63,200 nucleotides of DNA. Origin: Mycobacterium sp. PO1. Its GTDB lineage: Bacteria; Actinomycetota; Actinomycetes; Mycobacteriales; Mycobacteriaceae. The position numbers and the translations under genes are program-made. Below are positions 55,843 to 63,200 of the stretch, piece after piece; within the stretch, counting starts at the first letter, position 1, and every line of letters starts with the position of its first letter. Below the pieces are notes generated by a model. That model was given only the letters and a program-made list of their open reading frames with translations, was not told the DNA's origin and did no database searches. The stretch spans positions 1-63,200 of the forward strand of contig NZ_BLTG01000044.1 in NCBI RefSeq assembly GCF_017312405.1. Reading direction: 5' to 3'.

Positions 55843-56541
55843 TCAGTACGGGTGCAACTTGGCGGCGATCAGCGGCGCGATCTTCTCAGCCATGTAGGTG
55901 TGGCCGGCGTCGGTGGGGTGAACCCCGTCAGCGCCGATCAGCTCGGGTCGTCCGACGAACCACCCCGCCGCGATCGGGTCGACGAACGTCGCACCGGCAA
56001 GCTCAGCCTGATAGCTGAGCACGTCGCGCACGCGCAAGATCTTCGCCGGCGGATCGGCTGTCGGCCACGGCGGCCCGATCACCAGCAGCTGTGCCGACCG
56101 CGCGATCTGGCGAGCCAGGCTCAACGTGCCGTACATCGCCACCGACAGCCGGGTCGGCTCGACGTCCATGTCGTTGCGCGAGCCGTAGAACACCACCAGG
56201 ACGTCGGTCGGTTTGACCGCCCGCACGGTGAGGTCTTCGAAAACACCCCCGCGGTTTCCCCTCGTGCAGAAGCCCGCACCGCCTTCGGCAGCGACCGTCG
56301 GCGTGACCGCGATGCCGTGCTCTGTCAGTGCCTGCCACGCCTGCGGCGCCCACCCCTGAGGTCCGTTGCCGCCCTGGTCGCTTCCGGTGGTGTAGGAATC
56401 TCCGATCACCGCGATCCGATTCACCGCGTAGTCCAGCGGCTTGACGTCGTGGTGCCGGAGGCGTCCGGCGTCTGCGGTGTGGGCGGTGAAGGCGCCGAGG
56501 ACGACGGCGACGCAGAGCGCGAAGGTCAGAAGCCGACTCAC
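55843..56541 (-). CDS. Exported SGNH/GDSL hydrolase
   Basis: A 232-residue exported protein: signal peptide LLTFALCVAVVLGAFTAHTA. SGNH blocks: IAVIGDSYTTGSDQGG (Ser in block I), AEGGAGF (Gly, block II), VVFYGSRNDMDVEPTR (Asn, block III) and GADGVHPTDAGHTYMAEKI (Asp/His, block V). It should be an extracellular esterase. The acyltransferase-3 gene begins 63 bp upstream on the same strand; SGNH and acyltransferase-3 modules often work together on O-acetylation of glycans. Confidence 0.92.
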   Translation of the reverse strand: MSRLLTFALCVAVVLGAFTAHTADAGRLRHHDVKPLDYAVNRIAVIGDSYTTGSDQGGNGPQGWAPQAWQALTEHGIAVTPTVAAEGGAGFCTRGNRGGVFEDLTVRAVKPTDVLVVFYGSRNDMDVEPTRLSVAMYGTLSLARQIARSAQLLVIGPPWPTADPPAKILRVRDVLSYQAELAGATFVDPIAAGWFVGRPELIGADGVHPTDAGHTYMAEKIAPLIAAKLHPY

Positions 56542-56603
56542 CGGACCATGCTAGGCGGCAGTCGCTCAGGTCCGGTTCGTCGACGCGCCGTGTGTTCGAA
56601 ACC

Positions 56604-57812
56604 TCACCCCGCACGCGCCTCGACCGGGTGCAGACGGCTCTGCGGTGGGTCGGCGGGACGGTCGGCTTGCTTGGGCCCGGAGTCCAACATGTGTCTCATC
56701 CAGTGCCGCGCCGGCTCCTCGACCAGGTGATACAGCGCCGCCGCCAAGACCCCCGAGAGCGCGATCAGTCCGACGAAGACGAGTTTGGCCGTCCAGCTGG
56801 GCGACAGGGTGATCTCGTACTGAGCGGCAACCCAGTTCCACGCGGTGTGCACGATCTCGTGCACCATGTACAGGCTGAACGAGATGTGACCCAGATAGAC
56901 CATGGTGCGGGTGGACAACGCTGCCGGCAGCGTGCCTGCGCCGAGCGCCAGTGCGACGACCAACGGTACGAACAGCACGTCGACCAGGCCGCCTGCGTCG
57001 TAGATCAGCTCCGGCGGGACACCGTCGAGCAGATACAACCCGCCGATGATCGCCCCGCCCAGCAGCAGCGCCGCCACCCCAGCGGTCTGCCGGGATTTGT
57101 CGGACACGTGCAGCTTGCGCACGGCTGCACAGGCCAGGGCGCCGGCGATGAACTGCATGACGATCCGCGGCAGCCAGCTCCACGGGGTGTAGAAGACGCC
57201 GCTGGCGAGTAGGAACAGCGTCGGCGGCAGGGAGGCCAGCACAGCCAGCACCAGAAGCCCGCGCGCACGGGTGGCCGCCGCGATCCGGAACACCACCAGC
57301 ACCAGCGCACCGAACAGCAGGTAGGCCAGCCATTCCGCGCTGATCGACCAAGCCGGGCCGTCCCAGCTCGACCCGTCGAAGAACGGTTCGAACCACAGCT
57401 GCACCAGCAGCACCTGCCGGATCCAGCTGATGGCGGTGAGGTCCTCGGCGGCCGGGGACGGGAAGTCGCCCACGTAGAGCGTGAACACGATCCAGGCGGC
57501 AGCCAGATGCATCGTCACGAGGTAGACCGGCCACACCCGCGCGAGGCGCAGCCACAGGAACCGCAGCGTGCTGCGGGTCGACCAGTACTCCCCCATCCGG
57601 TCCAGGTAATTCCACGTCAACACGAAACCGCTGAGGATGAAGAACAGGTCCACGCCCTGTGCGCCGGCGTCGAGCACCGGTGCCAGCGCGTCACTCCAGG
57701 GTGGCGAGGCCTGCTCGAGCAGGGGCCGGAAATGGAAGAGCACCACCCACAGCGCTGCGACGATGCGCAGGCCGGACAATGCTCTGATCTCTCCGGTGCG
57801 CACACGACTCAT
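56604..57812 (-). CDS. Acyltransferase 3 family membrane protein
   Basis: A 402-residue protein from the ATG at 57812; the frame is open to 58052 but earlier residues are not protein-like. Acyltransferase-3 pattern: IRALSGLRIVAALWVVLFHF (conserved Arg and His), GVDLFFILSGFVLTW, RFLWLRLARVWPVYLV and about ten membrane helices, ending with YHLVEEPARHWMR. Such proteins move acyl groups (acetyl, succinyl) to extracellular sugars. Its partner SGNH gene follows downstream. Confidence 0.9.
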   Translation of the reverse strand: MSRVRTGEIRALSGLRIVAALWVVLFHFRPLLEQASPPWSDALAPVLDAGAQGVDLFFILSGFVLTWNYLDRMGEYWSTRSTLRFLWLRLARVWPVYLVTMHLAAAWIVFTLYVGDFPSPAAEDLTAISWIRQVLLVQLWFEPFFDGSSWDGPAWSISAEWLAYLLFGALVLVVFRIAAATRARGLLVLAVLASLPPTLFLLASGVFYTPWSWLPRIVMQFIAGALACAAVRKLHVSDKSRQTAGVAALLLGGAIIGGLYLLDGVPPELIYDAGGLVDVLFVPLVVALALGAGTLPAALSTRTMVYLGHISFSLYMVHEIVHTAWNWVAAQYEITLSPSWTAKLVFVGLIALSGVLAAALYHLVEEPARHWMRHMLDSGPKQADRPADPPQSRLHPVEARAG

Positions 57813-58063
57813 TTCGGCTCGGGACTTTGCGGTGTCGGCGATTCTGCGGGGTCGGCAATTCAGGCTTGCTGGGCGATGTCCGGCGGTGTCACCGCCCGAT
57901 CGGATGCTCCGGCCGGCTCCCCCGATCACACCGGCGACCGCTCGCAGATTACCAGCGGCGGCGGCGCCCGCACGGTGCGCAACGCCGTGGTCGACACACC
58001 GTCCTGACGGCCCCGGCGCCCGGGTATCCTCGGTGAATTGCCAATCGCACACCGGTCCGTGAC

Positions 58064-59269
58064 ATGAGCGGACCCACCGAAGCGCCGGGACCCGGCCGAG
58101 TCCCGCACGGCGGCGATCCGCTGACGTTGTTGCTGGTCGAAGACGACCGCGCCGACGCGATCATCGTCGAGGAGTTGATCGCCGATGCCGGCGTCGACAT
58201 GAACGTGACCTGGGCACCGTCCATGGCCGACGCCGAGCGTGAAATCTCGGCCACCCGACCCGACTGCATCCTGTTGGACCTGCATCTGCACGACACCGAT
58301 GGGATCGACGGGCTGGCCCGGATCGGCCGACAGGACCCCGCGATTCCCGTGGTGGTGCTGACCGGTCTCAACGACGAGCACTTCGGGGTCTCGGCCGTGG
58401 CCTCGGGCGCCCAGGACTATCTGGTCAAAGGGCGGGTCGACCCGGAGATGCTGCGGCGCGCGGTGCTGTACGCGATCGAACGCAAGCGCGCCGAGCTCAC
58501 GGCGGTCGACCTGCATGCCAGTGAGATGCGGGCACGGGAGAACGCACGGCTGGAGCGCGGTCTGTTGCCGTCGCCGTTGTTGCTGGACGAGCCCGGCGTG
58601 AACATCGTCACCCAATATCGGCCGAGCCGGGAGAATGCACTGCTCGGGGGCGACTTCTACGACTTCGTGCAGACCCCCGACCGCACGGTGCACGTCATGA
58701 TCGGCGACGTGGCCGGACATGGTCCGGACGAGGCGGCGCTGGGCGTCGCGTTGCGAATCGCATGGCGGACGCTGACTTTCGCCGGCCTGCGCGGTGCGGA
58801 CCGGATGCGGCAGTTGGAGCGGATCCTGCGGGCCGAACGGGCCGGGAAGGGTATCTTCGCGACAGTGCTGAGCCTGGCGATCCCCCCCGAGGGCACCGAG
58901 ATCACGGCGGTGCGGGCCGGGCATCCCGGCATGTTGATGCACGGCGAGGGTTCGGTGGAATGGGTCGAGCCGCCCGGCGGGCCCGCGCTCGGTCTGCGCG
59001 CCGGCGACTGGCCACCACAGCAGATCGACCTGCGTGAGGGCTGCGGACTGGTGTTGCTGACCGACGGTCTGTTCGAGGGTCACAGCGGGCGCGGAAACGA
59101 GCGTCTCGGCGAAGCCGGACTGCTCGAGATCGCGCGTTCACTGGCCGCGCTGCCCGGCCCCGAGTTCGTCGATGCGCTCATCGACGCGGTCGAGTCCAGG
59201 GCGCAGGCCCACGGCGGAATCTCCGACGACATCGCCGTCGTCCGGGTGGAGCGGACGGCGAGCACGTGA
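58064..59269 (+). CDS. Receiver domain-PP2C (SpoIIE-like) phosphatase
   Basis: A 401-residue response-regulator phosphatase. Receiver domain about 20-140: LLLVEDDRADA, phosphoacceptor D72 (CILLDLHLHD), VVLTGLND and the lysine in DYLVKGRVD. A short linker is followed by an RsbU/SpoIIE-type PP2C domain (about 175-395) with metal aspartates in LLGGDFYDF (D197/D200), MIGDVAGHGPDEA, and GLVLLTDGLFEGHSG. Probably it dephosphorylates an anti-sigma antagonist and so controls a sigma factor. Its TGA overlaps the kinase GTG. Confidence 0.93.
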   Translation: MSGPTEAPGPGRVPHGGDPLTLLLVEDDRADAIIVEELIADAGVDMNVTWAPSMADAEREISATRPDCILLDLHLHDTDGIDGLARIGRQDPAIPVVVLTGLNDEHFGVSAVASGAQDYLVKGRVDPEMLRRAVLYAIERKRAELTAVDLHASEMRARENARLERGLLPSPLLLDEPGVNIVTQYRPSRENALLGGDFYDFVQTPDRTVHVMIGDVAGHGPDEAALGVALRIAWRTLTFAGLRGADRMRQLERILRAERAGKGIFATVLSLAIPPEGTEITAVRAGHPGMLMHGEGSVEWVEPPGGPALGLRAGDWPPQQIDLREGCGLVLLTDGLFEGHSGRGNERLGEAGLLEIARSLAALPGPEFVDALIDAVESRAQAHGGISDDIAVVRVERTAST

Positions 59270-60864
59270 CCGACCCGCAGCGGCGCGGACCGCGCCACCT
59301 CACCGTGCAGGGCTGGCAGTTCCTGGTGCTGTCGGTGATGGGTGTGGTCGTCCTGCTCGCCGGCGTCACCGTTGCGGTCCTTCTCAACCGCACCGACGCG
59401 GTGTCGGGGGAACTCATCGGCAAGATCCAACCGTCGCGCGTCGCGGCCTACCAGATGCAGGCTGCGCTGCGCGACCAGGAGACCGCGGTGCGTGGCTACG
59501 TCATCGCCGCCGACCCCCGGTTCCTCGAACCCTATTTCGCGGGACGGCGCACCGAGCAACAGGCGTCGGCCGAACTGCGCCAGCTCGAACAGGACCGCCC
59601 GGACCTGCTCGACGACCTCGACGCGATCGAATTGGCCGCCGGTTCGTGGCGCACCAACTACGCCGAACCGGTCATCGCAGCGGTCGACCCGGGCGCGCCG
59701 CAGACCTTCGCGCCGGCGGCCGCCGAACGGGGCAAAGTCGAATTCGACCGTCTGCGCGGCCTTTTCGACGTGCAGAACGACCGGCTGGAGCAGGCCCGCA
59801 CCGACGGTATTGCCGAGTTGGACCAGATCCGCTCCTGGCGCAACGCCGTCCTGGCGGCGATGCTCGTCGCCTTCGCGGTGACGGTGCTGTTGCTGGCGGT
59901 GTTGCTGCGCCGGGCGCTGGTCCGCCCGCTCACAGCCCTGGCGCAGGCGTGCAGGCGGGTCGCCGAAGGCAACTTCGGGGAGCGGATCGTGCCCCGGGGA
60001 CCCCGGGACATCCGCGCCATCGCGGTGGACGTGGACAACATGCGTCAACGCATCGTCGACGAACTCGAGGCGTCCCGGGCAGCCACCGACGCGCTGGATT
60101 CGCACGCGGAGGAGTTGCGGCGCTCCAACGCCGAACTCGAGCAGTTCGCCTACGTCGCCTCCCACGACCTGCAGGAGCCCTTGCGCAAGGTGACGTCGTT
60201 CTGCCAACTGCTGGAGAAGCGGTACGGGGACAAGCTCGACGAGCGGGGTGTGGAGTACATCGCGTTCGCCATCGACGGCGCCAAGCGCATGCAGGTGCTC
60301 ATCAACGACCTGTTGACCTTCTCCCGGGTGGGTCGCCTCAACGCCACCGAGGTCGAGATCAGCCTCGACGCCACCTTGGACAGTGCGCTGGGCAATCTGT
60401 CGACCTCGATCGAGGAATCCGGCGCCGTGATCGAGCGCCCGGTGTCGGGGCTGCCGACGGTCAAGGGCGATCCCACGTTGCTGGCGATGCTGTGGCAGAA
60501 CCTGATCGGTAACGCGGTGAAGTTCCGGCGCGCGGACACGGCCCCACGGATCAGCATCGACTGCCACCTCGAGGGCGCCGGGGACGACGAGTCGTCGTAC
60601 TGGATGTTCTCGTTGTCCGACAACGGTATCGGGATCGCCCCGGAGTTCAGCGACAAGGTCTTCGTCATCTTCCAGCGGTTGCACGGGCGCGACGCCTACA
60701 CCGGCACCGGCATCGGCCTGGCGCTGTGCAAGAAGATCATCGAACACCACGGCGGGTCCATCTGGATCGACAACTCCTACACCGACGGCACCCGCTTCGA
60801 GTTCACTCTGCCCGTCCGGGCGGATGACACGGCTTCACCCCTGCTGGAAGGATCGGCGACATGA
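59266..60864 (+). CDS. Sensor histidine kinase with CHASE3-like domain
   Basis: A 532-residue membrane kinase. Helix 1 at about 17-40; a roughly 150-residue periplasmic CHASE3-like sensor (QMQAALRDQETAVRGYVIAA); helix 2 at about 193-215; HAMP (RRALVRPLTALAQACRRVAE). The HisKA box is QFAYVASHDLQEPLRKV with His300, and the ATPase domain has LWQNLIGNAVKFRRA (N box), SDNGIGIAPEF (G1) and GTGIGLALCKKI (G2). This pairing is typical of phytochrome-like cyanobacterial kinases. It overlaps both neighbours by four bases: the phosphatase before and the response regulator after. Confidence 0.94.
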   Translation: MTDPQRRGPRHLTVQGWQFLVLSVMGVVVLLAGVTVAVLLNRTDAVSGELIGKIQPSRVAAYQMQAALRDQETAVRGYVIAADPRFLEPYFAGRRTEQQASAELRQLEQDRPDLLDDLDAIELAAGSWRTNYAEPVIAAVDPGAPQTFAPAAAERGKVEFDRLRGLFDVQNDRLEQARTDGIAELDQIRSWRNAVLAAMLVAFAVTVLLLAVLLRRALVRPLTALAQACRRVAEGNFGERIVPRGPRDIRAIAVDVDNMRQRIVDELEASRAATDALDSHAEELRRSNAELEQFAYVASHDLQEPLRKVTSFCQLLEKRYGDKLDERGVEYIAFAIDGAKRMQVLINDLLTFSRVGRLNATEVEISLDATLDSALGNLSTSIEESGAVIERPVSGLPTVKGDPTLLAMLWQNLIGNAVKFRRADTAPRISIDCHLEGAGDDESSYWMFSLSDNGIGIAPEFSDKVFVIFQRLHGRDAYTGTGIGLALCKKIIEHHGGSIWIDNSYTDGTRFEFTLPVRADDTASPLLEGSAT

Positions 60865-61301
60865 CATCGGCTGAACGCGCCATCGACGTGCTGCTCATCG
60901 AGGACGACCCGGGAGACGAACTGATCACCCGGGAGGCGTTCGAGCACAACAAGATCAAGAACACCTTGCATGTCGCCCGCGACGGCGAGGAGGGGCTGGA
61001 CTTCCTGTACCGCCGCGGCCCGTACGAAGGGGCGCCGCGGCCGGACCTGGTGTTGCTGGACCTGAACCTGCCCAAGTACGACGGGCGGCAACTGCTGGAG
61101 ACCATCAAGTCCGACCCCGATCTGAGCCTCATCCCGGTGGTCGTGCTGACGACGTCCTCGGCGGAAGAGGACATCCTGCGCAGCTACAAGCTGCACGCCA
61201 ACGCCTACGTGACCAAGCCGGTCGACCTCGACCAGTTCATGAACGCGGTGCGCCAGATCGACGAGTTCTTCGTCCAAGTGGTCCGGCTGCCGCAACACTG
61301 A
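60861..61301 (+). CDS. Single-domain response regulator (Rcp1-like)
   Basis: A 146-residue receiver with no output domain: LLIEDDPGDELITREAFEHN, phosphoacceptor D67 (LVLLDLNLPKYDGRQ), VVLTTSSAEEDI, and the lysine in YVTKPVDLDQF. The extended loop (FLYRRGPYEGAPRPD) is typical of Rcp1 regulators paired with phytochrome-like kinases. It overlaps the kinase stop by four bases, so it is surely the partner and may relay phosphate to the receiver-PP2C protein. Confidence 0.95.
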   Translation: MTSAERAIDVLLIEDDPGDELITREAFEHNKIKNTLHVARDGEEGLDFLYRRGPYEGAPRPDLVLLDLNLPKYDGRQLLETIKSDPDLSLIPVVVLTTSSAEEDILRSYKLHANAYVTKPVDLDQFMNAVRQIDEFFVQVVRLPQH

Positions 61302-61305
61302 CCCG

Positions 61306-62454
61306 GTGTACCAGGCTCGGGACCTGCCCCGCCCCGATCCGCGGGAGCCGCACCTGGCCGACGTGACCCCGTCGGTGCTGGCGGCGATGGGTGCCTCAGG
61401 GTTCGAACCCCGGATCGCCCTGCCCTACCAGGCGGCGGGCGCCTGTGTGCTGCTCGTCGACGGTCTGGGCGCGGATCTGCTGGATCGCTACGCCGTCGAT
61501 GCACCGGTGCTCGCCGGGCTGTCCCGCCAGACCCTGCAGGTGGGGTTCCCGTCGACCACCGCCGCGGGCCTGGCCGCGGTGGGTACCGGCTGTCGCTCAG
61601 GCGAGCACGGGATGGTCGGTATGACATTCCGGCTGCCCGAGGTCGGGGTCATCAATGCGCTGCGCTGGCGGCCCCACCCGTGGGGTGCCGATCTGCGCGA
61701 GGACGTCGTGCCCGAAGTCGTGCAGCCGCGGCCGACGGTGTTCGAGCGCGCCGAGGCCGGCGGTGTGCAGGTCAGCGTGATCTCCGGCGCGCAGTTCGAC
61801 GGCTCCGGGCTCACCAGGGCGGTGTTGCGCGGCGGACGCTACCGCGGGGTCCACGCGCTGGGCGATCTGGCCGCGACGGTCCGGTCGGTGCTCGTCGACC
61901 GCGGCTTCTGCTACGCCTATCACGCTGACCTCGACCTCGTCGGACACGTGCACGGTCCCGGCTCTGACGCGTGGCGGATGCAGTTGCGGCAGGTCGACAC
62001 CCTGGTCGAATCGATTCTCGACGGTATGCCTCCCGGCGGGCTGCTCGCGGTGGTGGCCGACCACGGGATGGTGGCGGTGGAGGAATCCGCGGTCATCGAC
62101 ATCGACGCCACCGAGTCCCTGACCGAAGGTGTCGCAGAGATCGGCGGTGAGGTCCGCGCGCGCCACCTCTATGTCCGCGACGGCGCGCTCGAGGACGTGC
62201 TGGCCACCTGGCAGGAGGTGGTCGGTGAGCGGGCGTGGGTCACCAGCGGTGACGATGCGGTGGCCGCGGGCTGGTTCGGGGAACGCGTCACCGATCCGGT
62301 GCGCGCCAGGATCGGCGACGTGGTGGTGGCGGCACGCGCCACCGCGGGATTCCTGCGACGCTCAGCCGAACCCGTTGAATCTTCGCTGATAGGTCAGCAC
62401 GGCTCACTCACCGACGCCGAACAGAAGATCCCGCTGCTACTGGGCAGTCGCTGA
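61306..62454 (+). CDS. Alkaline-phosphatase-fold nucleotide pyrophosphatase/phosphodiesterase
   Basis: A 382-residue protein from a GTG four bases after the response regulator stop. Metal and nucleophile pattern: VLLVDGLGADLLD (first Asp), GFPSTTAAGLAAVGTGC (nucleophile Thr), DLDLVGHVHGPGSDA (Asp, His) and VVADHGMV (Asp, His). This is the NPP/PglZ branch of the alkaline phosphatase superfamily. No signal peptide, so cytosolic. It may hydrolyse nucleotide or phosphodiester messengers; its place in the signalling operon is suggestive. Confidence 0.9.
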   Translation: MYQARDLPRPDPREPHLADVTPSVLAAMGASGFEPRIALPYQAAGACVLLVDGLGADLLDRYAVDAPVLAGLSRQTLQVGFPSTTAAGLAAVGTGCRSGEHGMVGMTFRLPEVGVINALRWRPHPWGADLREDVVPEVVQPRPTVFERAEAGGVQVSVISGAQFDGSGLTRAVLRGGRYRGVHALGDLAATVRSVLVDRGFCYAYHADLDLVGHVHGPGSDAWRMQLRQVDTLVESILDGMPPGGLLAVVADHGMVAVEESAVIDIDATESLTEGVAEIGGEVRARHLYVRDGALEDVLATWQEVVGERAWVTSGDDAVAAGWFGERVTDPVRARIGDVVVAARATAGFLRRSAEPVESSLIGQHGSLTDAEQKIPLLLGSR

Positions 62455-62665
62455 GGTCTGCTGGCGGTGGTGCGGCCGCGATTCGGCGGCCGGGCGCTGA
62501 ATCCGGAGGGATACCACGTTGTGACCCCGCCGTGTCTCAACCAAAACTGCTGACCGGCAACAATTTTGAACATTATCGACATGCAATGCGTTGACCCGCG
62601 AATATGCCGCGCACACAACACCTTTGGATGGATTTTCGTGACCTTGGTGAAATCGACGCCCGTAT

Positions 62666-62681
62666 TGTGCTCGCCGTCACA
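62666..62681. promoter_or_regulatory. CRP-like dyad upstream of the NlpC/P60 gene
   Basis: TGTG-CTCGCCGT-CACA at 62666-62681 has the half-sites and 8-bp spacing of mycobacterial CRP sites (TGTGAnnnnnnTCACA) but lacks the flanking A/T pair. It sits about 42 bp before the start codon, in an AT-richer 268-bp gap that holds no gene. Speculative. Confidence 0.35.
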
Positions 62682-62722
62682 GATTTTGGACGTTTTAGAG
62701 ACCTCTGTTAACGTCCGGCCGC

Positions 62723-63200
62723 ATGTTTGCTCTCGCGACGCTCTTGACTCTTGTCAACCAGGTGTCGGGTACCCCGTACGTCGTCGGCGGTGACTCCCCG
62801 TCGGGCACCGACTGCTCGGGCCTGGTCTCCTGGGTGACCAACGCTGCGACCGGCAGGCCTGTCTACGGTGACCGGTTTCACACCGGCAACATCGAACGGG
62901 AGCTGCTCGAGCGGGGCTTCCGGCACGGTAGTGAGCCCGGGGCACTCGTCGTCGGCTGGAACAGCGGCCACACCGCGGTGACGCTGCCCGACGGCACGCC
63001 GGTGTCGTCCGGTGAAGGCGGCGGGGTGAAGATCGGTGGTGGTGGCGCCTATCAGGAGCAGTTCACCAACCACATGTTCCTGCCGATGCCGGCCAACGAG
63101 CCTCCCGCGCCGGAGCCGGCGCTGGCTCCGCCGATGGGCCCGCCGCCGCCCCCGGGTGCGCTACCTCCGCCGCCGCCTCCCCCGGGCGCGCTGCCTCCAC
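62723..63200 (+). CDS. NlpC/P60-like peptidase, partial (runs off right edge)
   Basis: The first 159 codons are visible. An NlpC/P60-like domain starts at once: VSGTPYVVGGDSPSGTDCSG with catalytic Cys31, then VVGWNSGHTAVTLPDGTPVS with His83 and a Gly-rich GEGGGVKIGGGGAY. The two catalytic residues are intact, unlike RipD at 42.5 kb. After residue 130 the chain becomes Pro-rich (repeats of PPPPPGAL). No classical signal peptide is seen, though the first ten residues are hydrophobic; the start could lie elsewhere. It resembles the N-terminal peptidase of mycobacteriophage lysins and related chromosomal wall hydrolases. Confidence 0.75.
   Translation, partial: MFALATLLTLVNQVSGTPYVVGGDSPSGTDCSGLVSWVTNAATGRPVYGDRFHTGNIERELLERGFRHGSEPGALVVGWNSGHTAVTLPDGTPVSSGEGGGVKIGGGGAYQEQFTNHMFLPMPANEPPAPEPALAPPMGPPPPPGALPPPPPPPGALPP

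Noticed and set aside
59080..60750. A 556-codon minus frame opposite the histidine kinase
   Set aside because: Antisense shadow; the kinase has HisKA and ATPase boxes.
62455..62722. Possible c-di-AMP (ydaO) riboswitch before the NlpC/P60 gene, as at some mycobacterial wall-hydrolase genes
   Set aside because: The conserved ydaO core strings are not visible and the region is shorter than needed with a promoter.
62566..62793. A 75-codon plus frame across the NlpC/P60 start
   Set aside because: Overlaps the promoter and start of the better-supported gene, with no ribosome site and Cys/Arg-rich chance composition.

Overview
The window is a high-GC chromosomal segment of an actinobacterium, almost certainly a fast-growing Mycobacterium (Mycolicibacterium). 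The evidence is a leaderless furA-katG operon, a long-form isocitrate lyase (ICL2), an antigen 85-type mycolyltransferase, a fatty-acyl-AMP ligase, a PE-PPE-domain serine hydrolase, a RipD-type catalytically dead NlpC/P60 protein, an LGFP-repeat lipoprotein, an F420-dependent luciferase-like oxidoreductase, an Acg-type nitroreductase and a chromosomal Arr (rifampin ADP-ribosyltransferase). Coding is dense. I see no insertion sequence, rRNA, tRNA or CRISPR array. All functions are read from sequence motifs and family knowledge; no searches were run.

Layout. 1-8 kb is accessory-looking: the end of a P450 with its TetR regulator, about 800 bp without a gene but with a 27-bp minisatellite, a VapBC toxin-antitoxin pair, an AraC regulator divergent from a quinone reductase, a GMC oxidoreductase, a hypothetical gene and a possible MazF/PemK remnant. 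At 7-10.4 kb a TetR gene with a perfect palindromic operator faces a type III glutamine synthetase-like gene and a MetX-like hydrolase. 10.5-20.6 kb holds an LGFP lipoprotein, a WYL regulator facing a mycothiol/DinB-type protein, a short aconitase lacking one Fe-S cysteine, arr, an FKBP lipoprotein, an esterase, a Ser/Thr kinase with an unusual sensor architecture and an S4 protein. 20.6-23.6 kb is a gluconate module (gntK-gntP facing gntR). 23.6-31.3 kb carries an M42 peptidase of the NAGGN type, an Acg nitroreductase, type II NADH dehydrogenase, an Ag85-like protein and small enzymes.

31.4-44.5 kb: an adenylate-forming ligase, an F420 oxidoreductase, several secreted proteins (two with acidic Ser/Gly/Asp tails), a CPBP protease, an orphan FAAL next to a PE-PPE hydrolase, ripD, tpx and a DUF899 protein.

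The most interesting block is 44.6-48.7 kb. A TenA-family gene precedes three tightly packed genes: a GTP cyclohydrolase II-like gene (URC1 type), a DUF1688 gene (URC4 type) and uracil phosphoribosyltransferase. These match the core set of the fungal URC pathway, which degrades uracil through a ribosylated intermediate, so this looks like a bacterial URC operon. ICL2 follows.

51-56 kb: a degenerate MenC-like pseudoenzyme, a class I amidotransferase, a Dabb protein and furA-katG with a leaderless promoter. 56-62.5 kb: an SGNH hydrolase and an acyltransferase-3 membrane protein, then a four-gene signalling operon (receiver-PP2C phosphatase, CHASE3-like histidine kinase, single-domain response regulator, alkaline-phosphatase-fold phosphodiesterase). 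An NlpC/P60 gene with intact catalytic residues runs off the right edge.

A recurring theme is short tandem repeats with periods of 18, 21, 24 or 27 bp, most of them in or touching coding regions.
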